From: Candidatus Methanophagales archaeon
Lineage (GTDB): Archaea; Halobacteriota; Syntropharchaeia; Alkanophagales; Methanospirareceae
Direction: 5' to 3'
NCBI GenBank assembly: GCA_023131215.1
Contig: JAGLZV010000033.1
Coordinates: 1 to 19,851 of the forward strand
Length of the DNA: 19,851 bases
Shown: piece after piece, positions 1 to 5,318 of the stretch
Layout of the letters: each line of letters opens with the position of its first letter
Position numbering within the stretch: position 1 is the first letter of the stretch
Translations under genes and position numbers: made by a program
Notes under the pieces: generated by a model
Databases searched by the model: none
Seen by the model: only the letters and a program-made list of their open reading frames with translations
What the model was told of the DNA's origin: nothing

Positions 1-735
1 AATATTAATCCCACTTCGTTGTAATGTGACCATTGTATCGTCTATGCCCGATGACTGAGCGAAGGTGAAAATTGCGAAGTCTACCCGCTCCCTGCACTTG
101 AGCATTTGCTTCATTATCTCGAGCTCTGGAGTATGGTCTGGGGCAAAAAGAACTTTGACAGGTACTTTAGAAACTTTATAAACTCGCGGTGCCAGCTCGT
201 GACGCTCGTTTTTAACTCCGAACGTCCCCGAGTGAATCTCATCAAATTCTTCTTAATAAACCCTCGCTACTCGCTTGCTGCGTATGATAACGATATGATT
301 GAAATTCTTATGCGTGCCGGTGGGCGTGAAATTGGTTGACCCCGTGAGTAGCGCAGCTTTGTTGCCCTCTACATCGCGGATAATGAACTTCTGGTGGAAC
401 GTTGCTGGATTAAAATCTGTGTGAGTCTCTATCCCTGCACGAAGTAGTGCATTGTGAATTCTCCGGTTTGCTTCATTTTTACCCTTAGCAATCCATGGGT
501 CAGGTATGGGCCTGTCAAGAGTCAGGTATGCGCCCTCCAATACGATGCGTACACGAACCTTTCGCTGCTTAGCTGCAATGATTGCTTTGGCAATTGGTTT
601 GGACTCTAATTCCTGAACTGCGATGTCCAATGTCTCTCGCGCGCCGCCTATAAACTTTATGAGAACTTTTTCGAGGTTGTCTGGTGCACCCAGCTTATCA
701 GGACCCATATAAAGTTCGATGTTTCCGATTTTCAT
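1..735 (-). pseudogene. Phospholipase D-like protein, interrupted by in-frame stop, cut by left edge
   Basis: The frame opens with ATG at 735, close to a divergent gene. Residues 114-135 form a phospholipase D signature: H114-x-K116, D121, then G132-S133-x-N135. PLD-superfamily proteins use two such HKD motifs to cleave phosphodiester bonds in lipids or nucleic acids. After residue 160 there is a TAA at 253-255. Beyond it the same frame stays open for 84 codons to base 1 and still reads like this family: EEFDEIHSGTFG follows directly, then a second-domain start around VKVLFAPDHTPELEIM. No frame change is needed. The stop therefore replaces one codon inside the protein. The second HKD motif would lie left of the window. 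I read this as a fresh nonsense mutation or a sequence error. The first half alone would have only one HKD motif and would need to dimerise to work. The biological substrate cannot be told. Confidence 0.75.
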
Positions 736-806
736 TTTTATGTTTTATCTCTGCTCCATCCTTATTAAATGTGTCTCCTTATACATATGGAAACAGGCTA
801 AAGAAA

Positions 807-1232
807 ATGGAAAGACAAGAAAAGATAAAATATATTGAGCATCCATCGGATGTGGGATTTGAAGCGTATGGCGACACGCTGGAGGAACTCTTTGCTAATG
901 CCGCTATTGCCACTTACAGCTTCATGACTGATGTAGATGCGATAGAAGAAGAAGTGGAACGAGAAGTAGAGATAAAATCAGAGGACCTCTACAGCTTGAT
1001 GTTCGATTGGCTGGACGAGATGATTTTTTTGTTCGAGTCGGAATCGCTGGTCATGAAAAAATTCGATATAGAAGTGGATTCATCCAATTTTAAGATAGGG
1101 GGCAAGTGCAGAGGCGGAAAATTTGATCCTTACAAACACGAATCCGGTATAATAATAAAAGCAGTCACGTATAACATGATGGAGATAAAGAAGAACGCAG
1201 TTTGGAAGGCAAGGGTTGTTTTGGATGTGTAA
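807..1232 (+). CDS. Archease (tRNA ligase RtcB activator)
   Basis: This encodes 141 residues, the usual archease length. Near the N-terminus it shows the family signature Y-x-E-H-P-S-D-V-G-F-E-A-Y-G, followed by LEELFANAA and the acidic middle segment DLYSLMFDWLDEMIFLFE. The C-terminal GGKFDPYKHESG and IKAVTYNMM also fit. In the known family, archease helps load guanylate onto the RNA ligase RtcB, which joins tRNA halves after intron removal, in the cytoplasm. I chose ATG 807 because translation upstream of it (from 684) runs antisense into the PLD gene and does not resemble archease. RtcB is not in the window. The gene is divergent from the PLD relic, with about 70 bases between them for both promoters. 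A 15-bp hairpin follows its stop codon immediately. Confidence 0.93.
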   Translation: MERQEKIKYIEHPSDVGFEAYGDTLEELFANAAIATYSFMTDVDAIEEEVEREVEIKSEDLYSLMFDWLDEMIFLFESESLVMKKFDIEVDSSNFKIGGKCRGGKFDPYKHESGIIIKAVTYNMMEIKKNAVWKARVVLDV

Positions 1233-1267
1233 TCAACCCTTTTCTTTTAGAAAAAGAAAAGCGTTGA
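1233..1267 (+). terminator. Stem-loop after archease gene
   Basis: Directly after the TAA stop, 1233-1247 pairs with 1253-1267 in a 15-bp stem with one mismatch and a 5-base loop (1248-1252). The stem is AT-rich inside and closed by TCAAC/GTTGA. No long T-run follows, so this may be a 3'-end processing or stability element rather than a true intrinsic terminator. Confidence 0.5.
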
Positions 1268-1299
1268 CGAAAAAGAAAAATATTCTTTCAATAAATGAG

Positions 1300-1309
1300 A
1301 TATATTTAA
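1300..1309 (+). promoter_or_regulatory. TATA-like box for the YkgJ-type gene
   Basis: The sequence atatatttaa lies 38-47 bases before ATG 1347, in an AT-rich gap after the archease hairpin. The spacing fits an archaeal TATA box with a short leader. It is judged by eye only. Confidence 0.4.
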
Positions 1310-1346
1310 TTCCTGTCAGAGTAATTAAAAATATTCCGAACAAGAA

Positions 1347-1961
1347 ATGAAAGAAGAGGAGCTAAAGAAGCAGACATTGCAATTCAGAGATTTGGTTGGC
1401 GATGAACTTTTCTGGTTTACCGTATCCCAAAACGTCATGGCGATAGAAAAAGATAGGCGTAGATTTGAGCAGTTAGCGTTGGAAATTCTTGAATATTTCG
1501 AGTGCGAGCGGTGCTGCCGGTGCTGCCGGGAGATGCCGATTCATCTGAATGATGAAGACATGGAGCGACTTTACCGGCTTGACGGTGCTGCTCTGTTTGA
1601 TAAGATGGACGAGAGCGAGGTGGATAACTACCTGAAAACGCCATGCTCATATTTAAAAGGGAACACATGCACAATTTACGAAAACAAACCCATGTCTTGC
1701 AGGATGTTTCCCTTCGTCGTTATTCGTCCTGTTCCCACATTGCAATTATGCCCTATGGGGAAGAAGATATTCGAGGAATTTAAAGCATTAACTCGAAAGT
1801 ATGGTAAAAAAGACCTGAAGGTGCAGTGGGATGACAATGTTTCTGATAACAGGCTGCCTGATTACAGTGGAAGCACGGAAAAAAAAGCTATATATGTCGC
1901 TCTTCCGATACCGGTCCTGGAGAGGTTTTTAAAGTATCTGCGAGCAGGGAGGGGAAAATGA
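1347..1961 (+). CDS. YkgJ-family cysteine-cluster protein
   Basis: This 204-residue protein has a dense cysteine cluster at C53, C56, C57, C59 and C60 (CERCCRCC). Further cysteines follow at C100, C108, C118 and C135 in the pattern PCSYLKGNTCTIYENKPMSCRMFPF. That is the hallmark of the YkgJ/CxxCxxCC family, thought to bind zinc or an iron-sulfur cluster. Its function is not established. The segment IYENKPMSCRMFPF is the most conserved part of such proteins and is intact here. There is no signal peptide or membrane segment, so it should be cytoplasmic. Its stop codon overlaps the next start by ATGA (1958-1961), so the two were once translationally coupled. Related proteins are often next to metabolic or redox genes, but here the downstream partner is a broken AtwA-like gene. 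Confidence 0.85.
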   Translation: MKEEELKKQTLQFRDLVGDELFWFTVSQNVMAIEKDRRRFEQLALEILEYFECERCCRCCREMPIHLNDEDMERLYRLDGAALFDKMDESEVDNYLKTPCSYLKGNTCTIYENKPMSCRMFPFVVIRPVPTLQLCPMGKKIFEEFKALTRKYGKKDLKVQWDDNVSDNRLPDYSGSTEKKAIYVALPIPVLERFLKYLRAGRGK

Positions 1962-2236
1962 GTGAAGAAAAAACCTTCATAAAAGTTTCTGGAGCGTGTA
2001 AGGAGTTCGATGGCAAAGAAGTCTTGAAAGAAGTCAGCGTGGATATAAAAGAAGGAGAGCCGCGGGGTTTGCTTGGAAGGAGCGGGGGCGGGGAAATCAG
2101 TTTTGCTTCACATGTAGATGCGCCAAGCAAAGTTGGTGAAGTGTGTAGCAAGTGCGGGGCTAAATTAGAATTGCGTGAACTGAATTACTGGGAAGACAAA
2201 GATGTTCTAAAAGAGTTCATGGAGGAGAGAAGGTGA
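1958..2236 (+). pseudogene. Relic of ABC ATPase A2 (AtwA-like, MCR-activating)
   Basis: The first 40 or so residues look like an ABC ATPase N-terminus (FIKVSGACKEFDGKEVLKEV, then IKEGEPRGLLGRSG). This closely fits methyl-coenzyme M reductase system component A2. In the frame as it stands the P-loop reads GRSGGGEIS and is dead. If one G is removed from the five-G run at 2084-2088, the sequence becomes GRSGAGKSVLLHM, an intact Walker A. The reading then returns to the first frame at DAPSKVGEVCSKCGAKLELRELNYW, which resembles the cysteine-bearing insert of A2. So there is a +1 frameshift, an internal deletion near 2113-2118, and loss of the remaining ~80% of the gene after about 2200. In methanogens A2 takes part in ATP-dependent reductive activation of F430 nickel in MCR. 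A functional copy would have to lie elsewhere in the genome. Assignment to A2 rather than another ABC protein is from memory of its sequence. Confidence 0.6.
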
Positions 2237-2286
2237 TTGTTGTTGACACTTCTGTTTTTCTTGATGAACTCTTCAATAGGCTTTGA
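2233..2286 (+). pseudogene. N-terminal relic of a PIN-domain (VapC) toxin
   Basis: Starting with GTG 2233, which overlaps the previous stop, the frame reads VIVVDTSVFLDELFNRL and then TGA at 2284. The string IVVDTSVFLD is the typical first strand of a PIN-domain ribonuclease, with its first catalytic aspartate. The rest of the domain is missing. The upstream residues EDKDVLKEFMEERR could be the end of a matching antitoxin joined to the AtwA relic. It is not expected to be functional. Confidence 0.5.
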
Positions 2287-2332
2287 GACCGACTCAAGGG
2301 CAATGATACATTAAGAAAGTTCGGAGTTGACG

Positions 2333-2340
2333 CTTTATAT
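2333..2340 (+). promoter_or_regulatory. TATA box upstream of DUF104 antitoxin
   Basis: The octamer ctttatat matches the archaeal TATA consensus well and lies 54-61 bases before ATG 2394. It is followed by a strong ribosome binding site, ggaggtg, at 2380-2386. Together they suggest that the small gene is still expressed. Confidence 0.5.
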
Positions 2341-2393
2341 CCTTTTATACTCTGGAATCAATAATAACATAGTGGTAAAGGAGGTGTTGAGAG

Positions 2394-2588
2394 ATGCAAA
2401 AAGCGATAGAGGTTGTGTATGAAAAAGGGGTATTTAAGCCGCTACAAAAAGTTGATTTGCCTGAGAAGACTAAATTAAGAATGAGGATAGAATCAGAGGG
2501 ATTGTATGAGTTAATTGAGGATTTATCCAAGATGTTCAGGGATGTGAAAGAAGACCCGCTAAAAATCCTACTGGCGAATAGAAAATAG
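2394..2588 (+). CDS. DUF104 (AF2212-like) antitoxin, without intact toxin
   Basis: This 64-residue protein begins IEVVYEKGVFKPLQKVDLPE, the characteristic beta-strand opening of AF2212-like (DUF104) antitoxins: a short strand, G-V-F-K-P-L, then a lysine/glutamate-rich strand. The C-terminal helix LYELIEDLSKMF would be the toxin-binding part. Family members neutralise PIN-domain ribonucleases encoded just downstream. Here the downstream frame starts right after the stop, at 2589, but holds only a 37-residue relic. The antitoxin therefore looks orphaned, though it keeps a TATA box and a strong Shine-Dalgarno. It could still bind the toxin of the intact pair at 2728-3377 or another toxin elsewhere. 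Confidence 0.8.
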   Translation: MQKAIEVVYEKGVFKPLQKVDLPEKTKLRMRIESEGLYELIEDLSKMFRDVKEDPLKILLANRK

Positions 2589-2702
2589 ATGGTAGTTTTT
2601 GATAACGCTAAAAAATACGGAATACGTGCGTATTATCTAATAGAAGAAGTGGACAAAGTTTTGAGCGAATTGAGGGAAATGAGAATATATTTTTATATAT
2701 GA
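2589..2702 (+). pseudogene. 37-residue toxin relic behind DUF104 antitoxin
   Basis: The ATG touches the antitoxin stop codon, as in real antitoxin-toxin pairs. The product starts MVVFDNAKKYG and ends with a helix, IEEVDKVLSELREMRIYFYI. The start resembles the first strand of a PIN toxin (M-V-V-F-D) and the end resembles the closing helix of PIN/DUF3368 toxins, with nothing between. The simplest reading is an in-frame internal deletion of about 100 codons. Alternatively it is a genuine tiny protein. The next promoter (2691-2700) lies over its last codons. Confidence 0.4.
2691..2700 (+). promoter_or_regulatory. TATA box for the intact antitoxin-toxin pair
   Basis: The sequence ttttatatat lies 28-37 bases before ATG 2728. 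This places transcription start almost at the start codon. Only a purine-rich stretch, with no clear Shine-Dalgarno, precedes the ATG, consistent with a leaderless or very short-leader message. Confidence 0.45.
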
Positions 2703-2727
2703 AAAACAAAAAGTAAAAGAGAAAAAA

Positions 2728-2979
2728 ATGGGAAAAACAATAAAAGCAAGGTTTTTGAATGGAGTTTTTATGCCTTTGGAAAGGGTAGAAGTTGAAGAAG
2801 GGAAAGAAGTAGCTATCACTGTTTCAGAATTTTCACGTCCCAAAGCCGATAATTTTATCGCCGCTTTAAGAGCTACTGCTGGAGGTTGGAGAGGTTTAAT
2901 TGATGCTGAAGAGCTAAAAAGAAACATTTATGCTGATCGCCTTATTAGCACGAGACCAAAGCTGAAAATACAGCTATGA
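2728..2979 (+). CDS. DUF104 (AF2212-like) antitoxin of intact pair
   Basis: This 83-residue protein opens IKARFLNGVFMPLERVEVEEG, the same fold signature as the antitoxin at 2394. The G-V-F-x-P-L core is followed by an E-G-K-E turn and the strand VAITVSE. The C-terminal part (residues 40-83) contains a helix and the basic tail RLISTRPKLKIQL, expected to wrap the toxin. Its stop overlaps the toxin's ATG by four bases (ATGA, 2976-2979), the normal arrangement for coupled antitoxin-toxin translation. It would neutralise the PIN ribonuclease next door and probably repress its own promoter. It is only loosely similar to the antitoxin at 2394, so the two are not a recent duplication. Confidence 0.85.
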   Translation: MGKTIKARFLNGVFMPLERVEVEEGKEVAITVSEFSRPKADNFIAALRATAGGWRGLIDAEELKRNIYADRLISTRPKLKIQL

Positions 2980-3377
2980 AAACTTCTTATCTTATTGATA
3001 CTGATTGGATTATTGACCACTTCAACGAGGTAGAGAAAGTTACAAATGAATTAGAGAAGTTAGCTCCAGAAGGTTTAGCTGTGAGTATTATTTCCTTAGC
3101 TGAACTTTACGAAGGAATTTACTATTCTCGTGATCCAACACGAAGCGAAAGAACCCTCGAAGATTTTTTAGCTTCAGGCTTGGCAATCTTCGGGATTGAC
3201 GAGGGCATTTGCAAAATATTTGGAAAAGAAAGAGGTAAATTAAGAAAGCAAGGTAAACTAATTGGCGATTTTGACCTCTTAATTGCTTCCACTTGTCTTT
3301 ACCATAACCTTACCCTTCTTACCAATAACAGGAAACATTATGAAGTGGTGGAAGGATTAAAAATTATTTCTGTTTAA
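2976..3377 (+). CDS. vapC: PIN-domain ribonuclease toxin (VapC family)
   Basis: This is a full-length PIN domain of 133 residues. The first strand is YLIDTDWIIDHF with the acidic residue D8. The second acidic site is E43 in SIISLAELYEG. The third is at IGDFDLLIAS (D98, D100), and the closing strand is LTLLTNNRKHYEVVEGLKI. These acidic residues bind Mg2+ or Mn2+ and cut RNA, often tRNA anticodon or rRNA loops in the known family. The gene overlaps its DUF104 antitoxin by four bases. All key acidic residues are present, so the toxin should be active when freed. The AT-rich base use resembles the relics around it and contrasts with the nearby mcr genes, as is common for mobile toxin-antitoxin modules. 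Confidence 0.88.
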   Translation: MKTSYLIDTDWIIDHFNEVEKVTNELEKLAPEGLAVSIISLAELYEGIYYSRDPTRSERTLEDFLASGLAIFGIDEGICKIFGKERGKLRKQGKLIGDFDLLIASTCLYHNLTLLTNNRKHYEVVEGLKIISV

Positions 3378-3400
3378 TCGGGTATTTGTACTCTCTTGTA

Positions 3401-3491
3401 TCAGCGAACATTTCTTTCCTTTACCTTCATTCCCCCGGAATAGAACTTTTTCACGTGCTCTGGCGCTCTTGTCAATATATTTCTAACGCTT
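3401..3491 (-). pseudogene. 3'-end scar of a CBS-domain gene
   Basis: On the minus strand this reads SVRNILTRAPEHVKKFY and then SGGMKVKERNVR before TGA at 3401-3403. The first 17 residues equal the end of the CBS protein at 4261. The nucleotide match between 3438-3491 and 4274-4327 shows about three differences in 54 bases. It is therefore a truncated third copy of the CBS repeat unit, with no start and no catalytic content. Confidence 0.85.
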
Positions 3492-3568
3492 CATCCAATA
3501 TCTCCGAAGTATTTGTATAGTTACGATGAAGATGCATGATCCAAGATACAAGATACAGAAGGAGGTTG

Positions 3569-3625
3569 ATGGCATTTCAGACGTATAAGGATTTGGCAAT
3601 TGAAAGCGGTAGATTCTGGCCATAG
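3569..3625 (+). pseudogene. Possible four-helix-bundle protein N-terminal scar
   Basis: A clear ribosome site, ggaggt (3561-3566), precedes an ATG. The product MAFQTYKDLAIESGRFWP stops at TAG. The opening x-F-x-T-Y-K-D-L resembles the N-terminus of the small four-helix-bundle (23S rRNA intervening-sequence-type) proteins common in uncultured archaea and bacteria. It is far too short to be functional, and the match is weak. Confidence 0.3.
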
Positions 3626-3670
3626 CCCATAGTCCTGCATCCTAACAGCTAAACAACTACAATTATTTTT

Positions 3671-4153
3671 TTATCCGATAACCAAATCCTTATCAATAGC
3701 TTCTTTAAACAGAGTTGCGAAATGATTTAGTCGCTCTTCACTATGGTTTTTAATTTTTTCTCCTAAGTCCTGTCTTGCTTTCTCTACAATTTCATCAAAA
3801 ATATCTGGATCATGTATATCATTACCCTGTCCTTCATAGAGAGATAAAAGAGTTTTTAAATGGATTTCCGGATGCTCTTTACGCCCTGTATAATATGCCG
3901 TATATCTAACAACCAAGCAATTAGAGCAGGAGTCAATGTCAATTACTTCTAAATGTTCGTAACCTTGCTTTTGGAGTTGTTTACTTAATTCATCTTTATA
4001 TTCCTTCCCGAAACCATTATCAGTTTTTATTTTTTCTACAATATCCTTTACCAATTCAAAAGGATGATAAGGAAGTTTACATTCTACTTTTACTTCTTTG
4101 TAAACTTCCTTTGATATTATCGCATCCAACATTTCATTAAGTTGCATAAGCAT
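3671..4153 (-). CDS. Unrecognised 160-residue soluble protein with CxxC
   Basis: I do not recognise this protein. The start ATG 4153 has a strong ribosome site (aggagga) five bases upstream, so it is very likely translated. It is hydrophilic, with no signal peptide or membrane segment. Residues 30-65 are predicted helical and lysine/glutamate-rich. A central beta segment, residues 67-92, contains D72-x-D74-x-C76-x-x-C79 (SCSNC) and VVRYTAYYTGRKEHPE. The C-terminal half is helical (DEIVEKARQDLGEKI, then a final helix). The CxxC might bind a metal but is a single pair. It lies between the CBS scar and a dispersed repeat, downstream of nothing on the same strand except the CBS gene. Its AT-rich base use resembles the neighbouring toxin-antitoxin region. 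Confidence 0.7.
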   Translation of the reverse strand: MLMQLNEMLDAIISKEVYKEVKVECKLPYHPFELVKDIVEKIKTDNGFGKEYKDELSKQLQKQGYEHLEVIDIDSCSNCLVVRYTAYYTGRKEHPEIHLKTLLSLYEGQGNDIHDPDIFDEIVEKARQDLGEKIKNHSEERLNHFATLFKEAIDKDLVIG

Positions 4154-4162
4154 CTTCCTCCT

Positions 4163-4251
4163 AAGACGCGGATTAACACGGATTTATTTAGCATTGTTGA
4201 TTTTTATCATCTGTGTCAATCTGCGTTAATCTGTGTCAATAATTTATTTTT
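4163..4251. repeat. Dispersed intergenic repeat, copy A
   Basis: This stretch matches 10793-10880 in the same orientation. Both begin aagac, pass through acacgga-ttattta and cattgttgattttt-tcat, and end ctgcgttaatctgtgtcaa-taatttatttt. Copy A carries an extra ctgtgtcaat unit, and copy B has a short insertion (attaagttt). Shorter related pieces occur at 5194-5230 and 10160-10297. It sits between two genes and has no coding potential. Confidence 0.8.
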
Positions 4252-4260
4252 CTCTTTTTT

Positions 4261-5076
4261 TCATCCCTGTGCGGGATAGAACTTCTTCACGTGCTCTGGC
4301 GCCCTTGTCAATATATTTCTAACGCTTATAATACCCACGAGCTTATCATTTTCCATCACCGGCATCCTTCTTATGCCATTCTCTGCCAGGAGCTCGCATG
4401 CGTGCTCCACAGACGCTTCTGGCTTGATGGTGATCAAAGGAGAGGACATAATTTCTTTTGCCTTTATTTCACTTGCCTTTTTATCTTTCATTATAACTTT
4501 TGAGGCTATGTCACGGTCAGTAACAATTCCTACGGGTTTATCTTCCGAGGTTATCACTACACTCCCTATTCCCGATACTTCCATGTCCTTTGTTATTTTA
4601 GTGACCGGTGTGGCTTCATCCTCAGTGATGACATCCAATGTCATCACATCTCCAACCTCTAATCTCTCCGGTACCACCTCTCCTTCCGCAGGATAGAATC
4701 TGTGCACGTGCTCTGGCGCTCTTGTCAATATATTTCTCACGCTTACAATACCCACGAGCTCGTCATTTTCCATCACCGGCAGCCTTCTTATGTCTTTCGC
4801 TGCCATGAGTTCACATGCTTCCTCCAGCAGTGCTTCTGGCTCGATGGTAATCAAAGGTGAGGACATTATCTCTTTTACTTTTACTTTACCTGTCCTTCTC
4901 GTTGCACAAATTTTTATTGATATATCACGGTCAGTAACTATTCCTACGGGTTTATCCTCCTTCGTTATCACTACACTTCCTATTCCCGACAGGTCCATGT
5001 CTCTCGAGATGATAGTAACCGAAACGTCTTCATCCTCAGTGATGACTTTCGGTGTCATCACATCCTCGACTTTCAT
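4261..5076 (-). CDS. Four-CBS-domain protein (two tandem CBS-pair modules)
   Basis: This 271-residue protein is made of two near-identical halves. Residues 1-138 open VEDVMTPKVITEDEDV and residues 139-271 open VGDVMTLDVITEDEAT. Each half holds a CBS pair with GIGSVVITxEDKPVGIVTDRDI, then EIMSSPLITIxPEA, RRxPVMENDxLVGI and SVRNILTRAPEHV. CBS pairs bind adenosine nucleotides or S-adenosylmethionine and act as energy or ligand sensors. The motif G-I-V-T-D-R-D is the usual ribose-phosphate contact. No enzyme or DNA-binding domain is attached, so it must act on a partner. I chose ATG 5076, where the repeat unit begins and a purine-rich aaggaaa lies upstream. A start at 5106 or 5148 would add a tail with no counterpart in the second half. 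The duplication is recent by sequence, and a third truncated copy is at 3401-3491. Confidence 0.9.
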   Translation of the reverse strand: MKVEDVMTPKVITEDEDVSVTIISRDMDLSGIGSVVITKEDKPVGIVTDRDISIKICATRRTGKVKVKEIMSSPLITIEPEALLEEACELMAAKDIRRLPVMENDELVGIVSVRNILTRAPEHVHRFYPAEGEVVPERLEVGDVMTLDVITEDEATPVTKITKDMEVSGIGSVVITSEDKPVGIVTDRDIASKVIMKDKKASEIKAKEIMSSPLITIKPEASVEHACELLAENGIRRMPVMENDKLVGIISVRNILTRAPEHVKKFYPAQG

Positions 5077-5230
5077 CTCCAAATTTCCTTTTCTCCTTTT
5101 TTTCATAATATTTACCGCCGAGAGCATGGAGAGCGCTGAGATATACATGATTTTCCTGACTCTCTGTGTTCTCTGCGGGCTCAGCGGTAAATCAAAAATA
5201 AATCTGTGTTAATCTGAGTAATCTGTGTCT
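5077..5230. repeat. Intergenic spacer with short dispersed repeats
   Basis: Between the CBS gene and the mcr terminator, 5160-5190 (ctctctgtgttctctgcggg theme) and 5194-5230 (aatctgtgttaatctgagta theme) are low-complexity pieces. They are related to the repeats at 4163 and 10793. No promoter stands out with certainty for the CBS gene. An AT-rich stretch occurs near 5190-5200. Confidence 0.5.
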
Positions 5231-5264
5231 AAAAAATAAAAAAGGGGGAAAAAACCCTTCCCCC
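5231..5264 (-). terminator. Stem-loop and T-tract terminator of mcrBGA
   Basis: Read on the minus strand, ggggggaa-type arms pair: 5258-5264 (GGGGGAA) with 5244-5250 (TTCCCCC), with a 7-base loop (5251-5257). They are followed by a 13-base T-rich tract (5231-5243, one A). It lies 55 bases beyond the mcrA stop. Stem plus T-tract is the strongest terminator in the window, as expected after a very highly expressed operon. Confidence 0.85.
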
Positions 5265-5318
5265 AACCTTGTCTTGTTTTTGGTTGGTTGTTGTTTGTTC
5301 GTTTGACCAAACACTATT

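Larger units (their letters stand above)
3378..3670. other. Gene-free scar region with relics
   Basis: These 293 bases hold no intact gene. They contain the 3' end of a CBS gene (3401-3491, minus strand), the dispersed motif catgatccaagatacaag (about 3535-3552), and a 18-codon fragment with its own ribosome site (3569-3625). The patchwork suggests repeated insertion and deletion between the toxin pair and the gene at 3671. Confidence 0.6.

Noticed and set aside
253..255. Recoded stop (selenocysteine or pyrrolysine) in the PLD gene
   Set aside because: The codon is TAA, not TGA or TAG, and no stem-loop signal is visible; a mutation or sequence error is simpler.
684..806. Extended N-terminus of archease
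   Set aside because: It runs antisense into the PLD gene and does not resemble archease; the conserved part begins right after ATG 807.
4291..5212. Open frames on the plus strand across the CBS gene
   Set aside because: They mirror the CBS repeats on the opposite strand, repeat themselves with the same period and have no ribosome sites.
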